A DNA stretch of 64,000 nt, from assembly GCF_002208135.1 (NCBI RefSeq), contig NZ_CP021646.1, forward strand, positions 417,501 through 481,500. Direction: 5' to 3'. The position numbers and the translations under genes were made by a program. This DNA is from Pseudoalteromonas piscicida. GTDB taxonomy: Bacteria; Pseudomonadota; Gammaproteobacteria; Enterobacterales; Alteromonadaceae. This document shows, piece after piece, positions 53,328 to 62,173 of this stretch (positions within the stretch are counted from its first letter, which is position 1; the number at the start of each line of letters is the position of its first letter). The notes beneath the pieces are model-generated. The model saw only the letters and a list, made by a program, of their open reading frames with translations. It was not told the origin of the DNA and ran no database searches.

Positions 53328-53629
53328 AGAAACAATTTTTAGACAATGGCTTTGCTTCTAGTCTAGTACTTAGGTGTAGTTTTGAAAACAAAAATTAACT
53401 CATTTTTAGTAGGTTAGTCTATTTAGCGTATCCCAACTATTTACTGGGGTTAGTGGCAAAATAGTTAAGGGTATAACAAAAATTTGGGAGACTTAGTAGA
53501 GTAACTAATTAGTTAATAAATGAGAAAAACGAGGTTGTTTCTATGGACTTAATGGCAGGTTCAAGCTTAATCATTTTGATGTGATTTTTGAGTATGTAAA
53601 AAGTAATAACGACTGTACAGAAAGTGAAG
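53328..53629. other. Intergenic gap with no recognised feature
   Basis: AT-rich DNA between the TPR gene and the tRNA-Val array. It should contain the promoter of the TPR gene and the end of the tRNA transcript, but I see no clear hairpin plus T run on the minus strand. Confidence 0.5.
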
Positions 53630-53711
53630 TGGTTTGGTGTACTGGATTTAAAGCTGTGACTCTAGCCTTGCTTAGACTTACTGGGATGTTTTGCATCGAC
53701 CACTCTATCTA
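53630..53711 (-). pseudogene. Strongly decayed chimeric tRNA-Val copy
   Basis: On the plus strand it reads tggtttggtgtactggattt... and ends cgaccactctatct, aligning with the other chimeric copies but with many changes in the T arm. It is the last unit on the transcript and the most diverged. Not expected to fold as a tRNA. Confidence 0.6.
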
Positions 53712-53720
53712 AAAATAAAG

Positions 53721-53796
53721 TGGTGGGTTGTACTGGACTTGAACCAGTGACCCTCGCCTTGTAAGGGCGATGCTCTCCCAACTGAGCTAACAACCC
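53721..53796 (-). tRNA. tRNA-Val (UAC)
   Basis: 76 nt with encoded CCA. Minus strand begins GGGTTGTTAGCTCAGTTGGG and has anticodon arm TCGCC-CTTACAA-GGCGA (TAC). Cloverleaf pairs fully, acceptor GGGTTGT/ACAACCC. Last intact copy of the array in transcription order. Confidence 0.96.
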
Positions 53797-53832
53797 AAAT
53801 TGTGTTTCAATTTATACTCTTGAATAGAGTTA

Positions 53833-53908
53833 TGGTGGGTTGTACTGGACTTGAACCAGTGACCCTCGCCTTGTAAGGGCGATGCTCTCCCAACTGAGCT
53901 AACAACCC
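53833..53908 (-). tRNA. tRNA-Val (UAC)
   Basis: Identical to the copy at 53721-53796. The 36-nt spacers on either side (tgtttcaatttatactct...) are nearly identical, showing recent tandem duplication with a 112-bp period. Confidence 0.96.
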
Positions 53909-53944
53909 AAATTGTGTTTCAATTTATACTCTTGAATAGAGTTA

Positions 53945-54020
53945 TGGTGGGTTGTACTGGACTTGAACCAGTGACCCTCGCCTTGTAAGGGCGATGCTCT
54001 CCCAACTGAGCTAACAACCC
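53945..54020 (-). tRNA. tRNA-Val (UAC)
   Basis: Identical third copy in the 112-bp tandem series (53721, 53833, 53945). Confidence 0.96.
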
Positions 54021-54056
54021 AAATTGTGTTTCAATTTATACTCTTGAATAGAGTAA

Positions 54057-54137
54057 TGGTGGGTTGTACTGGACTTGAACCAGTGACCCTTGCCTTGCTC
54101 AGGCTTAGTGCGATGCTTTGCATCGACCACTCTATCT
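54057..54137 (-). pseudogene. Chimeric tRNA-Val copy A (3' half intact, 5' half changed)
   Basis: The T arm and acceptor 3' strand with CCA are identical to tRNA-Val (54057-54091). The anticodon arm carries a 6-7 nt insertion and lost pairing (plus strand: ccttgctcaggcttagtgcg), and the D arm and 5' acceptor strand are replaced (gatgctttgcatcgaccact). No GGGTTGT strand is available to pair with the acceptor, so a normal cloverleaf is not possible. Confidence 0.75.
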
Positions 54138-54147
54138 AAAAATAAAG

Positions 54148-54223
54148 TGGTGGGTTGTACTGGACTTGAACCAGTGACCCTCGCCTTGTAAGGGCGATGC
54201 TCTCCCAACTGAGCTAACAACCC
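54148..54223 (-). tRNA. tRNA-Val (UAC)
   Basis: Identical to the other intact copies. It is separated from chimeric copy A by only about 10 nt. Confidence 0.96.
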
Positions 54224-54259
54224 AAATTGTGTTTCAATTTATACTCTTGAATAGAGTTA

Positions 54260-54347
54260 TGGTGGGTTGTACTGGACTTAAACCAGTGACCCTTGCCTTG
54301 CTCAGGCTTAGGCTTAGTGCGATGCTTTGCATCGGCCACTCTATCTA
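54260..54347 (-). pseudogene. Chimeric tRNA-Val copy B
   Basis: Same structure as copy A, with a duplication of ggctta (ggcttaggctta) and one change in the T loop region (ttaaacc for ttgaacc). Decay is slightly further along. Confidence 0.75.
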
Positions 54348-54358
54348 AAAAAATAAAG

Positions 54359-54434
54359 TGGTGGGTTGTACTGGACTTGAACCAGTGACCCTCGCCTTGT
54401 AAGGGCGATGCTCTCCCAACTGAGCTAACAACCC
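54359..54434 (-). tRNA. tRNA-Val (UAC)
   Basis: Intact copy identical to the others. Confidence 0.96.
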
Positions 54435-54470
54435 AAATTGTGTTTCAATTTATACTCTTGAATAGAGTTA

Positions 54471-54551
54471 TGGTGGGTTGTACTGGACTTGAACCAGTGA
54501 CCCTTGCCTTGCTCAGGCTTAGTGCGATGCTTTGCATCGGCCACTCTATCC
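54471..54551 (-). pseudogene. Chimeric tRNA-Val copy C
   Basis: Nearly identical to copy A (cggccact for cgaccact and ctatcc for ctatct). Lies between two intact genes with the same short linker. Confidence 0.75.
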
Positions 54552-54563
54552 AAAAAAATAAAG

Positions 54564-54639
54564 TGGTGGGTTGTACTGGACTTGAACCAGTGACCCTCGC
54601 CTTGTAAGGGCGATGCTCTCCCAACTGAGCTAACAACCC
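54564..54639 (-). tRNA. tRNA-Val (UAC), first gene of the array
   Basis: Intact and identical to the other copies; nearest to the promoter at 54675-54702. Confidence 0.96.
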
Positions 54640-54674
54640 AAATTGTATTACAACGTCTGCCGTTGTGGGGCGGT

Positions 54675-54702
54675 ATTATAGGTTTAGTTTGAAAAGAGTC
54701 AA
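54675..54702 (-). promoter_or_regulatory. Sigma-70 promoter of the tRNA-Val array
   Basis: Minus strand: TTGACT (54702-54697), 16-nt spacer, TATAAT (54680-54675), followed by a GC-rich stretch (accgcccc) that resembles the stringent-response discriminator of stable RNA genes. Confidence 0.85.
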
Positions 54703-55127
54703 CACTTAACTTTAAAAAACTATACTGTGTGATGTTTTTATGCTCAATGCTTTAAGCTCTTCATTATAGAAGAGGTGGGGAGTCTTATATTTTTAGTCCA
54801 AGAATCATCTTATTCTGAGGAAAATAAGTTGCTGAGCTTGCATGTTATAGCGCGGAATTAAGCAAGGTTGGATACCATGCGGAAAAAACATGCGGAAAAA
54901 ACATGCGGAAAAGGAAAAGAGCCGTAAATCACTTTGGCCTATTTGGGTTTGAACCAAATAAAGTAATGATGCGGTAACTATGCGTTTTTTGTTTTAATGA
55001 TGTGTTTTAAATTGTGTAATAAATAATCCAATTCAAGGTGTTAGGCTTGCAAAGGGGAGTGGTTTGGTTATATTCTACGCTTCTTGATTCAAAATGAATC
55101 AGTTAGAAAAAACTTTCATAAAAGTTG
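54703..55127. other. Divergent region between the two tRNA arrays
   Basis: AT-rich, no coding signal. It contains three tandem copies of a 13-bp unit (catgcggaaaaaa) at 54876-54912, the last incomplete. No other feature recognised. Confidence 0.6.
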
Positions 55128-55156
55128 TTGACTTTATTTTTGCTCCTGCATAGAAT
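55128..55156 (+). promoter_or_regulatory. Sigma-70 promoter of the tRNA-Ala/Glu array
   Basis: TTGACT at 55128, 17-nt spacer, TAGAAT at 55151, and gcgcccc directly after as a stringent-type discriminator. About 50 nt before tRNA-Ala. Confidence 0.85.
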
Positions 55157-55205
55157 GCGCCCCGCACTCAGCGATACAGGCTAGCAGTTCAGGTCTGACT
55201 ATTAT

Positions 55206-55281
<76 letters not shown>

Positions 55282-55356
55282 ATTTATCGTTAGTGCATAT
55301 GTCCTAGTACATAATTCAAATGACAACGCCTCGAGTGCGAAGTTGTTTTTAATTGT

Positions 55357-55432
55357 GTCCCCTTCGTCTAGAGGCCTAGGACACCGCCCTTTCACGGCGG
55401 TAACAGGGGTTCGAATCCCCTAGGGGACGCCA
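55357..55432 (+). tRNA. tRNA-Glu (UUC), copy 1
   Basis: 76 nt; GTCCCCTTCGTCTAGAGGCC start, anticodon arm CCGCC-CTTTCAC-GGCGG (TTC), CCA encoded. Full cloverleaf. Confidence 0.97.
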
Positions 55433-55592
55433 CTTACTTTGGTAAGTAACTCGGTTAGCAAGAGCATAAACAGCTAAATAAAGTCCTAGTGACACAGAAA
55501 ACTTTCTGTTTTTGATAAGGCCATACGCCTCGCTGGCTCGGTCTAATCTAACACAGAAATTGCAAATCAGTGATTTGCAAAACAATTTCTGC

Positions 55593-55668
55593 GTCCCCTT
55601 CGTCTAGAGGCCTAGGACACCGCCCTTTCACGGCGGTAACAGGGGTTCGAATCCCCTAGGGGACGCCA
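55593..55668 (+). tRNA. tRNA-Glu (UUC), copy 2
   Basis: Identical to copy 1. The following spacer begins with the tttt-ggtaagtaagc variant. Confidence 0.97.
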
Positions 55669-55830
55669 CTTACTTTTGGTAAGTAAGCTCGGTTAGCAAG
55701 AGCATAAACAGCTAAATAAAGTCCTAGTGACACAGAAAACTTTCTGTTTTTGATAAGGCCATTCGCCTCGCTGGCTCGGTCTAATCTAACACAGAAATTG
55801 CAAATCAGTGATTTGCAAAACAATTTCTGC

Positions 55831-55906
55831 GTCCCCTTCGTCTAGAGGCCTAGGACACCGCCCTTTCACGGCGGTAACAGGGGTTCGAATCCCCTAGGGG
55901 ACGCCA
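55831..55906 (+). tRNA. tRNA-Glu (UUC), copy 3
   Basis: Identical to copy 1. The following spacer begins with the ttt-ggtaagtaaac variant. Confidence 0.97.
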
Positions 55907-56067
55907 CTTACTTTGGTAAGTAAACTCGGTTAGCAAGAGCATAAACAGCTAAATAAAGTCCTAGTGACACAGAAAACTTTCTGTTTTTGATAAGGCCATT
56001 CGCCTCGCTGGCTCGGTCTAATCTAACACAGAAATTGCAAATCAGTGATTTGCAAAACAATTTCTGC

Positions 56068-56143
56068 GTCCCCTTCGTCTAGAGGCCTAGGACACCGCCC
56101 TTTCACGGCGGTAACAGGGGTTCGAATCCCCTAGGGGACGCCA
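56068..56143 (+). tRNA. tRNA-Glu (UUC), copy 4
   Basis: Identical to copy 1; following spacer identical to that after copy 2. Confidence 0.97.
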
Positions 56144-56305
56144 CTTACTTTTGGTAAGTAAGCTCGGTTAGCAAGAGCATAAACAGCTAAATAAAGTCCT
56201 AGTGACACAGAAAACTTTCTGTTTTTGATAAGGCCATTCGCCTCGCTGGCTCGGTCTAATCTAACACAGAAATTGCAAATCAGTGATTTGCAAAACAATT
56301 TCTGC

Positions 56306-56381
56306 GTCCCCTTCGTCTAGAGGCCTAGGACACCGCCCTTTCACGGCGGTAACAGGGGTTCGAATCCCCTAGGGGACGCCA
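56306..56381 (+). tRNA. tRNA-Glu (UUC), copy 5
   Basis: Identical to copy 1; following spacer identical to that after copy 3. Confidence 0.97.
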
Positions 56382-56542
56382 CTTACTTTGGTAAGTAAAC
56401 TCGGTTAGCAAGAGCATAAACAGCTAAATAAAGTCCTAGTGACACAGAAAACTTTCTGTTTTTGATAAGGCCATTCGCCTCGCTGGCTCGGTCTAATCTA
56501 ACACAGAAATTGCAAATCAGTGATTTGCAAAACAATTTCTGC

Positions 56543-56618
56543 GTCCCCTTCGTCTAGAGGCCTAGGACACCGCCCTTTCACGGCGGTAACAGGGGTTCGA
56601 ATCCCCTAGGGGACGCCA
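56543..56618 (+). tRNA. tRNA-Glu (UUC), copy 6
   Basis: Identical to copy 1. The repeat ends right after the tRNA (cacttactc). No clear terminator was seen in the 290 nt that follow, an AT-rich gap before the chemoreceptor gene with no other recognised feature. Confidence 0.97.
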
Positions 56619-56909
56619 CTTACTCTTCATATTCATCTTATATCGTCATCAGGCGAATTTCTAAATTTTTCGTATCTTAGTTGTTTAAGTTCAGAACTCT
56701 GCTAGCTTTTATATTAACTTTCTGCTGTTCGTTAAGTATTCATATCAATTTTTCTTAATACTAACCCCTTTAAATTAAACAAGTATTAAGCAAATTGGTA
56801 TCAAATCATATTTCACTATGGCCTCAATCAGTCTTTCAGTGAAATTTCTTACGATTTTTAAGAAAGTAATAATTTATTATCTATTGCCCTTTTTAATCGA
56901 GAGTGAGCT

Positions 56910-58499
56910 ATGACAAAAGGTAGAGCTGATTACACAGGAAAAGAGAATGATTATCCCAGTTCTTACAATCTGCTTTCAACGACGAATGTAAAAGGTCAGA
57001 TAAAGTATGCGAATTCACAGTTTTGTGAAGTTGCGGGGTTTTCACTTAGTGAGTTAGAAGGGAAGCCCCATAATATAGTCAGGCATCCAACAATGCCTAA
57101 AGCCGCTTTCAAGAACCTATGGGACTATATCGAAGCGGGCAAACCTTGGATGGGAATGGTTAAAAACCGCTGCAAGAATGGCGATCACTATTGGGTCAAT
57201 GCTTTTGTCACCCCTATCAAAGATTCATCCGGAAAAACGGTTGAATATCAATCAGTGAGGACGAAACCAAGCCGGGAAGTCGTTAATCGTGCAGAGGGCA
57301 TCTATGCCGATTTAAATAACGGTGTGTCACTAAGTAAATTTACTCGATCCTCTTGGTCTTTATCTGCGCAAATGATGGCAATAATCGTCGTTTTCTATGC
57401 TCTAAGCATGCTGGTCTCGACTTTGTCATCACCTTGGAATTACCTAGCTGAAACCCTGCTTACTCTTACTGTTTTATTTGTCACTTATTCTCGGCTTGCT
57501 CCAGTGCGATCGCTCAGCGAAAAAGCAAAAAAAGTATACGATAATCCTTTGATGCAAAAGGTGTATCTTAATAAGGTCAATGATGTCGCATCTATAGAGC
57601 TTGCATTACTCGCTAGAGAATCCGAACTAAGAGCTGTGCTTGGACGTGTTAAAGATGCTAGTGCCACGGTTTCAGAGTACGCAACCAAAACGGTGCAAGA
57701 ATGCAAAACGAGTTCTGATATTTTAAATCGACAGCAAGCGCAAACCGGTTCATTAGCAACAGCAATTAATCAGATGACAGTGTCGATTGGTGAGATAGCC
57801 TCTAATACTAACAATGCAGCGCAGCAATCAGAAGCAGCGCTTGAATCTGTTGTTAAAGGCAATAAAGCTGTTGATGACAATATGGAGAATAATTATGCCT
57901 TATCGGAAGAGTTATCTCGCACACAAAAAGATATAGAAGATCTTAATGCGCAAACGGTTAACATTGAAGGGGTTGTCGACGTGATCCGTGGGATCTCCGA
58001 GCAAACCAACTTACTCGCTTTAAATGCAGCTATAGAGGCTGCACGTGCAGGTGAACAAGGCAGAGGGTTTGCGGTTGTTGCTGATGAGGTAAGAGCGCTT
58101 GCGCAAAGGACCCAAGATTCCACCGCTGAAATTAACGGCATTATTGCTGATTTGAGACAGCGCGCAGAAAGGGCAGTTACAGCAATTCAAAGTGGAGTAG
58201 AACGCTCTTCTGAATGTGTATTAAAGGCCGAAGGCACTAAAGTGAGCCTTGAAACGATAAATACGATAGTAAATGAAATCTCGGGGTTGAACTATCAAAT
58301 TGCAACATCCACAGAAGAAATGTCGAGTGTTTCTAATGAGCTTAACGCAAATGCAGTGACAATTTCCGGCCTTGCGGATGAGTCTATGGAAAGTGCGCGT
58401 AAGACGCATGAGACGATGAAAAAAACAGAGCAGGCTCTTGATAACCAAGAGGTACTAGTTGAACAGTTTATTCGAAAATTAAACAGTACTCACCGTTGA
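56910..58499 (+). CDS. PAS-containing methyl-accepting chemotaxis protein (Aer-like)
   Basis: 529 residues. N-terminal PAS domain (about 15-125; [55 protein letters not shown]) of the Aer type that binds FAD or haem. Two close TM helices (about 150-167 and 172-190) and a cytoplasmic signalling domain with tip [18 protein letters not shown] and [18 protein letters not shown]. It lacks a periplasmic domain, so it should sense redox or energy state from inside. Ribosome site gagtgag lies before the ATG. Confidence 0.94.
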   Translation: MTKGRADYTGKENDYPSSYNLLSTTNVKGQIKYANSQFCEVAGFSLSELEGKPHNIVRHPTMPKAAFKNLWDYIEAGKPWMGMVKNRCKNGDHYWVNAFVTPIKDSSGKTVEYQSVRTKPSREVVNRAEGIYADLNNGVSLSKFTRSSWSLSAQMMAIIVVFYALSMLVSTLSSPWNYLAETLLTLTVLFVTYSRLAPVRSLSEKAKKVYDNPLMQKVYLNKVNDVASIELALLARESELRAVLGRVKDASATVSEYATKTVQECKTSSDILNRQQAQTGSLATAINQMTVSIGEIASNTNNAAQQSEAALESVVKGNKAVDDNMENNYALSEELSRTQKDIEDLNAQTVNIEGVVDVIRGISEQTNLLALNAAIEAARAGEQGRGFAVVADEVRALAQRTQDSTAEINGIIADLRQRAERAVTAIQSGVERSSECVLKAEGTKVSLETINTIVNEISGLNYQIATSTEEMSSVSNELNANAVTISGLADESMESARKTHETMKKTEQALDNQEVLVEQFIRKLNSTHR

Positions 58500-58550
58500 G
58501 TAGGTAACTGAAAGTAATATTGTGCTGACTAGATTGAATATAGGGTTTAG

Positions 58551-58583
58551 ATTAATCAGAGCTATGAACTAGCTCTGATTAAT
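58551..58583. terminator. Perfect hairpin between convergent chemoreceptor and folE2 genes
   Basis: 14-bp perfect stem attaatcagagcta / tagctctgattaat with a 5-nt loop. No T tract on either side; position suggests a shared 3'-end structure. Confidence 0.5.
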
Positions 58584-58603
58584 AGCAAACGGAGCGGAAT
58601 AAA

Positions 58604-59524
58604 TTAAACGCTGTAGCCGTCTTCAACCCCTTTCACAGCATAAGCCACTGCGTCATGGGCATGAAGAGATTCGTAATGGTTTATCTTTACGTAGAAATCT
58701 GAATAGGTTTGCTGGTTTAGTAATGCTTTTAACTTCCTGGCTGCATCTTCACAAAACATTAGGTTTTGGCCATTAAGACGCGCAAACTCTTGTTCATCTT
58801 CTCGTTTTACTGCAGCTTGAACGGGAGTTTTCAACTCGTTTTCAACCAATTCGATCAGCTCTAAAATCTCAAACTCATTACAATTATCTATAAGTTTAAC
58901 TTTTATATTTGCAATTGAGCGCTGAGAATGAGGTGTTGCAACGATCCCTTCTGTGCTACCTAGCCAATCATGCACACTATGGAAATCTAATTGTTTACCG
59001 TCAAAGCTTTGCTGGAAAGCATTTTGGATCAGCTGACGTGATAGTGCGGCTGAACAGGGACAAGTCGACGAGTAGGCAACATCAAGTGCTAGCTCCAATT
59101 TAAAAATACCGTTATTCAACGTTGCATCAAGGGTAATTGGGTATGATTTCCATCCCATTTTTTTACTTAAAAGCGAAGGACGTCTGATCGGCAACTCAAA
59201 CCGCAATGTTACTTTTGCGCCTGTACTTAAGTCACTATGTGTACTTAAAAAGTTATCTAGCAGCTGTTTTAGAGTGCTTGGTGTAAGTACTTGCTCACAA
59301 GAAAGAATATCGAGTGCGAGAAAGAGGCGTGACATGTGAATGCCTTTTGCGTCTTCTTTTTGCAAATTAACAAATGCATCGGCTTTGGCTGTAACAGTAA
59401 CTTGATTTAGGCCTTTGCTTTCTAATACTAAAGGCAACTCTATGTTACCCATGCCTACCCAGTCTAAAGTTCCTGTTTGTAACGCACTAGCATTGTGTGC
59501 AATGTCTGGCATGTTATTTTGCAT
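58604..59524 (-). CDS. folE2: GTP cyclohydrolase FolE2 (type IB)
   Basis: 306 residues. First step of folate (and possibly queuosine) synthesis, GTP to dihydroneopterin triphosphate, using a metal-flexible enzyme unrelated in sequence to FolE. Recognised by STCPCSAALSRQLIQNAF (active-site Cys and metal region, about 153-170), the SVHDWLGSTEGIVATPHSQR stretch and FARLNGQNLMFCEDAARKLK. In many bacteria it is a zinc-starvation paralogue controlled by Zur; I saw no clear Zur box upstream. Confidence 0.93.
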   Translation of the reverse strand: MQNNMPDIAHNASALQTGTLDWVGMGNIELPLVLESKGLNQVTVTAKADAFVNLQKEDAKGIHMSRLFLALDILSCEQVLTPSTLKQLLDNFLSTHSDLSTGAKVTLRFELPIRRPSLLSKKMGWKSYPITLDATLNNGIFKLELALDVAYSSTCPCSAALSRQLIQNAFQQSFDGKQLDFHSVHDWLGSTEGIVATPHSQRSIANIKVKLIDNCNEFEILELIELVENELKTPVQAAVKREDEQEFARLNGQNLMFCEDAARKLKALLNQQTYSDFYVKINHYESLHAHDAVAYAVKGVEDGYSV

Positions 59525-59845
59525 CGACGCTCTCTTTTCTCTCGACTTAAAAAACGGGCATATTACACGAAATCAGGTTAAGTTGGGATGGTGAGCTTAA
59601 ATCTATCCGCACTAAATTAGATGATTTGTGCATTTAGTGATACAGAGTCTCATTTCCGTTATCTATCGCTCTCTTTTGTGTGCTTGAAATTGGGGGAATG
59701 ATCTGGCGCTGCAATTTCTATACTCGCTTATTACTAAGGCTTTTGTATAATATTTACTTTGAGGGCTTGAAAAGCAATTCAGTCAAGCTCAAGCGGTAAA
59801 ATATAAACTTACCTGACAAGTGTTTAACAATGGTGAAGTAATAAT
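59525..59845. other. Divergent folE2/arcB intergenic region
   Basis: Contains promoters for both genes. A good -10 hexamer, TATAAT, lies at 59746-59751 on the plus strand about 95 nt before arcB, but no convincing -35 is at the right distance. Nothing else recognised. Confidence 0.4.
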
Positions 59846-62167
59846 ATGACAGAAAATTCGTTTGGCTCGTGGGCTCGAATTTTATCAAACTTGGTAGAAA
59901 AATATGGCAACAAGCGGGCGTTTGCCATCGCTTATGCTTTTACGCTCTTCGTTGCCGTCATTCTGTCTTGCATGTTTTACTATGTTGCATTAGGTGTAGT
60001 TGAAATTGTCGATATATCGGCACTCTTTTTCTTAACCGCTGTTATCGCGCCCGCCCTCATTATGATGTCCGTCGCGGCAATGCGGGAGGTACACTCGTCC
60101 AAAGCTTATTTGGAGTCGGCAACACAACAAGAAAAGATGCTGAACCAAACGCTAAAGGACAATATAAATCGTTTAAATAGTGAAATTGACGAGCGTAAAA
60201 TTGCTCTGCATGCTAAACACCGCGCGATAGATGAACTAAGAAAAGAAATTGCTGAACGTAAAAAGACCCAACAAGAGCTTGCGCAGCAAGGTATGTTACT
60301 GCGAAGCATCGTTGACTCATCTCCTGACCTATTCTATTACCGCGACGAAAACGGTGTATTCGCTGGTTGTAACAAAATGTTTGAATTAGTTATGGGTAAA
60401 AGCAGTGAAGAGCTAATTGGTAAGTCAGTTGAACAAATATATTCAAAACAATACCTTCCGAAAGTACTTGAAACAGATAGTCAGGTATCAGAAACACAGC
60501 AACCATTAACACTGGACGTTGAATATCCAGTTAAAGGCGAACCGCGTTGGTTTGAAATGCGCAAGCTGCCATTTATCAATGATAAAGGCGAATATATAGG
60601 CTTGTTGGCCTTTGGTCGGGATATTACTAGTCGTAAAGAAGCCGAGCAGGCTCTAGAAACAGCGTACAAGGATAAAGGTAAGTTTATTGCTACGCTAAGC
60701 CATGAATTAAGAACCCCTCTTAATGGTATCGTTGGTCTGACGCGCATGATGTTAGACACCGATCTGACTGCGCAACAAAAAAGCTGGTGTAATACCGTGT
60801 TTTCAAGCGCGGAGACGCTTGGCAATATTTTTAACGACATTATTGATTTAGATAAAATTGACAGGGAGCAGCTGGATATTGCAACAGACAGTATCAATGT
60901 TTCTGATTTTATCAACGATGTGGTCAACTTTGCGGGTCTAATTGCTGATCAAAAGGGCCTTGAATTTACTATTAATCGCTCTGGGGTATTAGACGTTTAT
61001 GCGTTACTGGATCCGACACGCTTACGTCAGGTACTTTGGAATTTAATTAACAATGCAGTGAAATTTACCCATAAAGGTAATGTAACGCTGGAATGTCGCC
61101 GTGAGAATCGAGACGATGGACCATGGCTGACAATTAGTGTCATAGATACTGGTATGGGAATATCCGAAGATCAGCTTGAGCGGATCTTTGAAATGTATTA
61201 CAAGGCTCCGGACGCATCAGGTAGCAATGCGATTGGCTCGGGAATTGGCCTTGCGGTTACTAAAGCCCTCGTTCAGGCTATGCAAGGAACGATAGCGGTT
61301 ACTAGTCAAGAAGGAAAGGGGAGCCGTTTTGATGTTGAGATCCCATTGCAGCTATGTAACGCACCGAAAGAACAGAGTTATGCTGGCAGAAGCTTATACA
61401 TTTTACTTGTTGAGGATGTGCCGTTAAACGCGGAAATTGCAACGAATCTATTAGAACAGCGAGGGCATGAAGTTATTTGGGCCGAAACTGGTGAGGACGC
61501 GCTCTCGTTTGTTGAAACTGAGGACGACCTAGACCTAATTCTATTGGATATGCAGTTACCAGATATCAATGGTGACGTGGTGGCACGTCAAATAAGAGAA
61601 GATAGCCACTTCGATCATTTACCAATTGTTGCCTTAACCGCGAACGTCAGAAGTGCCGAGCAAGAGCTAGAGGGGATCAATGTTCAGGGGGCTTTAGCCA
61701 AACCAATAAATACCACTAAGCTCGACAAAATGCTCGCAGAGTTATTTGGAATTGAGGCACAGAAAAACAAACAAAGCATCGATATTCGAGAAGCATTGTC
61801 ACAGCCTGAATACTCAGATTTAGATATAGAGACCATTTGCGATTTTGTTGAGTCTATGGGAGCGGCAGCGTTCCAAAGAAGCTGTGATTTATTTACTAAG
61901 CTCAATCCTAAGTACTGCCAGGAGCTCAGAGAGGCTGTTGCACAAAATGATATTGAAGAATACGGTGCGGTTGCGCATAAGGTTAAAGGTGCTGCTGGGT
62001 CGGTAGGATTGCAACTTGCCCAATTACAAGCAAAGAAAATGGAATTAGAGTCAGAAGGAAAAGAAGTAAAGACGCTATTGGATTGGGTATCTGAGCTAGA
62101 GGCAAAAATAGAAGAAGGGCAAGAAGCCCTTCATCCATTAATTGCAAAACTCGCTGAAGATCAGTAA
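59846..62167 (+). CDS. arcB: Aerobic respiration control sensor kinase ArcB (tripartite hybrid)
   Basis: 773 residues, near the 778 of E. coli ArcB. Two TM helices (about 27-49 and 58-78), a coiled-coil linker (about 85-150), PAS (about 150-265), His kinase domain (LSHELRTPLNG, His286; NNAVKFTHKG; DTGMGIS; GSGIGLAVTKAL), receiver (VEDVPLNAEI, LLDMQLPD with Asp568, LAKPINTTKL) and an HPt domain (AHKVKGAAGSVGL, His711). It relays phosphate to ArcA when quinones are reduced. Cys175 (FAGCNKM) matches E. coli Cys180, but the position of Cys241 appears to be Trp235 (EPRWFEMRK). Convergent with arcA. Confidence 0.95.
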   Translation: MTENSFGSWARILSNLVEKYGNKRAFAIAYAFTLFVAVILSCMFYYVALGVVEIVDISALFFLTAVIAPALIMMSVAAMREVHSSKAYLESATQQEKMLNQTLKDNINRLNSEIDERKIALHAKHRAIDELRKEIAERKKTQQELAQQGMLLRSIVDSSPDLFYYRDENGVFAGCNKMFELVMGKSSEELIGKSVEQIYSKQYLPKVLETDSQVSETQQPLTLDVEYPVKGEPRWFEMRKLPFINDKGEYIGLLAFGRDITSRKEAEQALETAYKDKGKFIATLSHELRTPLNGIVGLTRMMLDTDLTAQQKSWCNTVFSSAETLGNIFNDIIDLDKIDREQLDIATDSINVSDFINDVVNFAGLIADQKGLEFTINRSGVLDVYALLDPTRLRQVLWNLINNAVKFTHKGNVTLECRRENRDDGPWLTISVIDTGMGISEDQLERIFEMYYKAPDASGSNAIGSGIGLAVTKALVQAMQGTIAVTSQEGKGSRFDVEIPLQLCNAPKEQSYAGRSLYILLVEDVPLNAEIATNLLEQRGHEVIWAETGEDALSFVETEDDLDLILLDMQLPDINGDVVARQIREDSHFDHLPIVALTANVRSAEQELEGINVQGALAKPINTTKLDKMLAELFGIEAQKNKQSIDIREALSQPEYSDLDIETICDFVESMGAAAFQRSCDLFTKLNPKYCQELREAVAQNDIEEYGAVAHKVKGAAGSVGLQLAQLQAKKMELESEGKEVKTLLDWVSELEAKIEEGQEALHPLIAKLAEDQ

Positions 62168-62173
62168 AAACGA

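Larger units (their letters stand above)
55357..56618 (+). repeat. Tandem ~237-bp repeats, each a tRNA-Glu plus 161-nt spacer
   Basis: Unit starts are 55357, 55593, 55831, 56068, 56306 and 56543 (periods 236, 238, 237, 238, 237). Spacers are nearly identical and hold hairpins: acagaaa-actt-tctgt, and tgcaaatca-gtga-tttgca. Two spacer variants alternate, so the last four units look like a duplicated two-unit block. Confidence 0.93.

Noticed and set aside
54011..54636. Short frames with a repeated MLAQLGEHRPYKARVTGSSP-type sequence
   Set aside because: These are translations of the tRNA-Val genes on the minus strand, a common mis-annotation.
55376..55585. 69-codon minus-strand frame in the tRNA-Glu spacer
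   Set aside because: Antisense to tRNA-Glu and its repeated spacer; not a gene.
55357..56618. CRISPR-like regular repeats
   Set aside because: The repeated units are tRNA-Glu genes with near-identical spacers; CRISPR spacers are unique and no cas genes are present.
58604..59580. Zur-regulated promoter before folE2
   Set aside because: I looked for a Zur-type palindrome (gttatnnnataac style) in the 59525-59845 gap and found none convincing.
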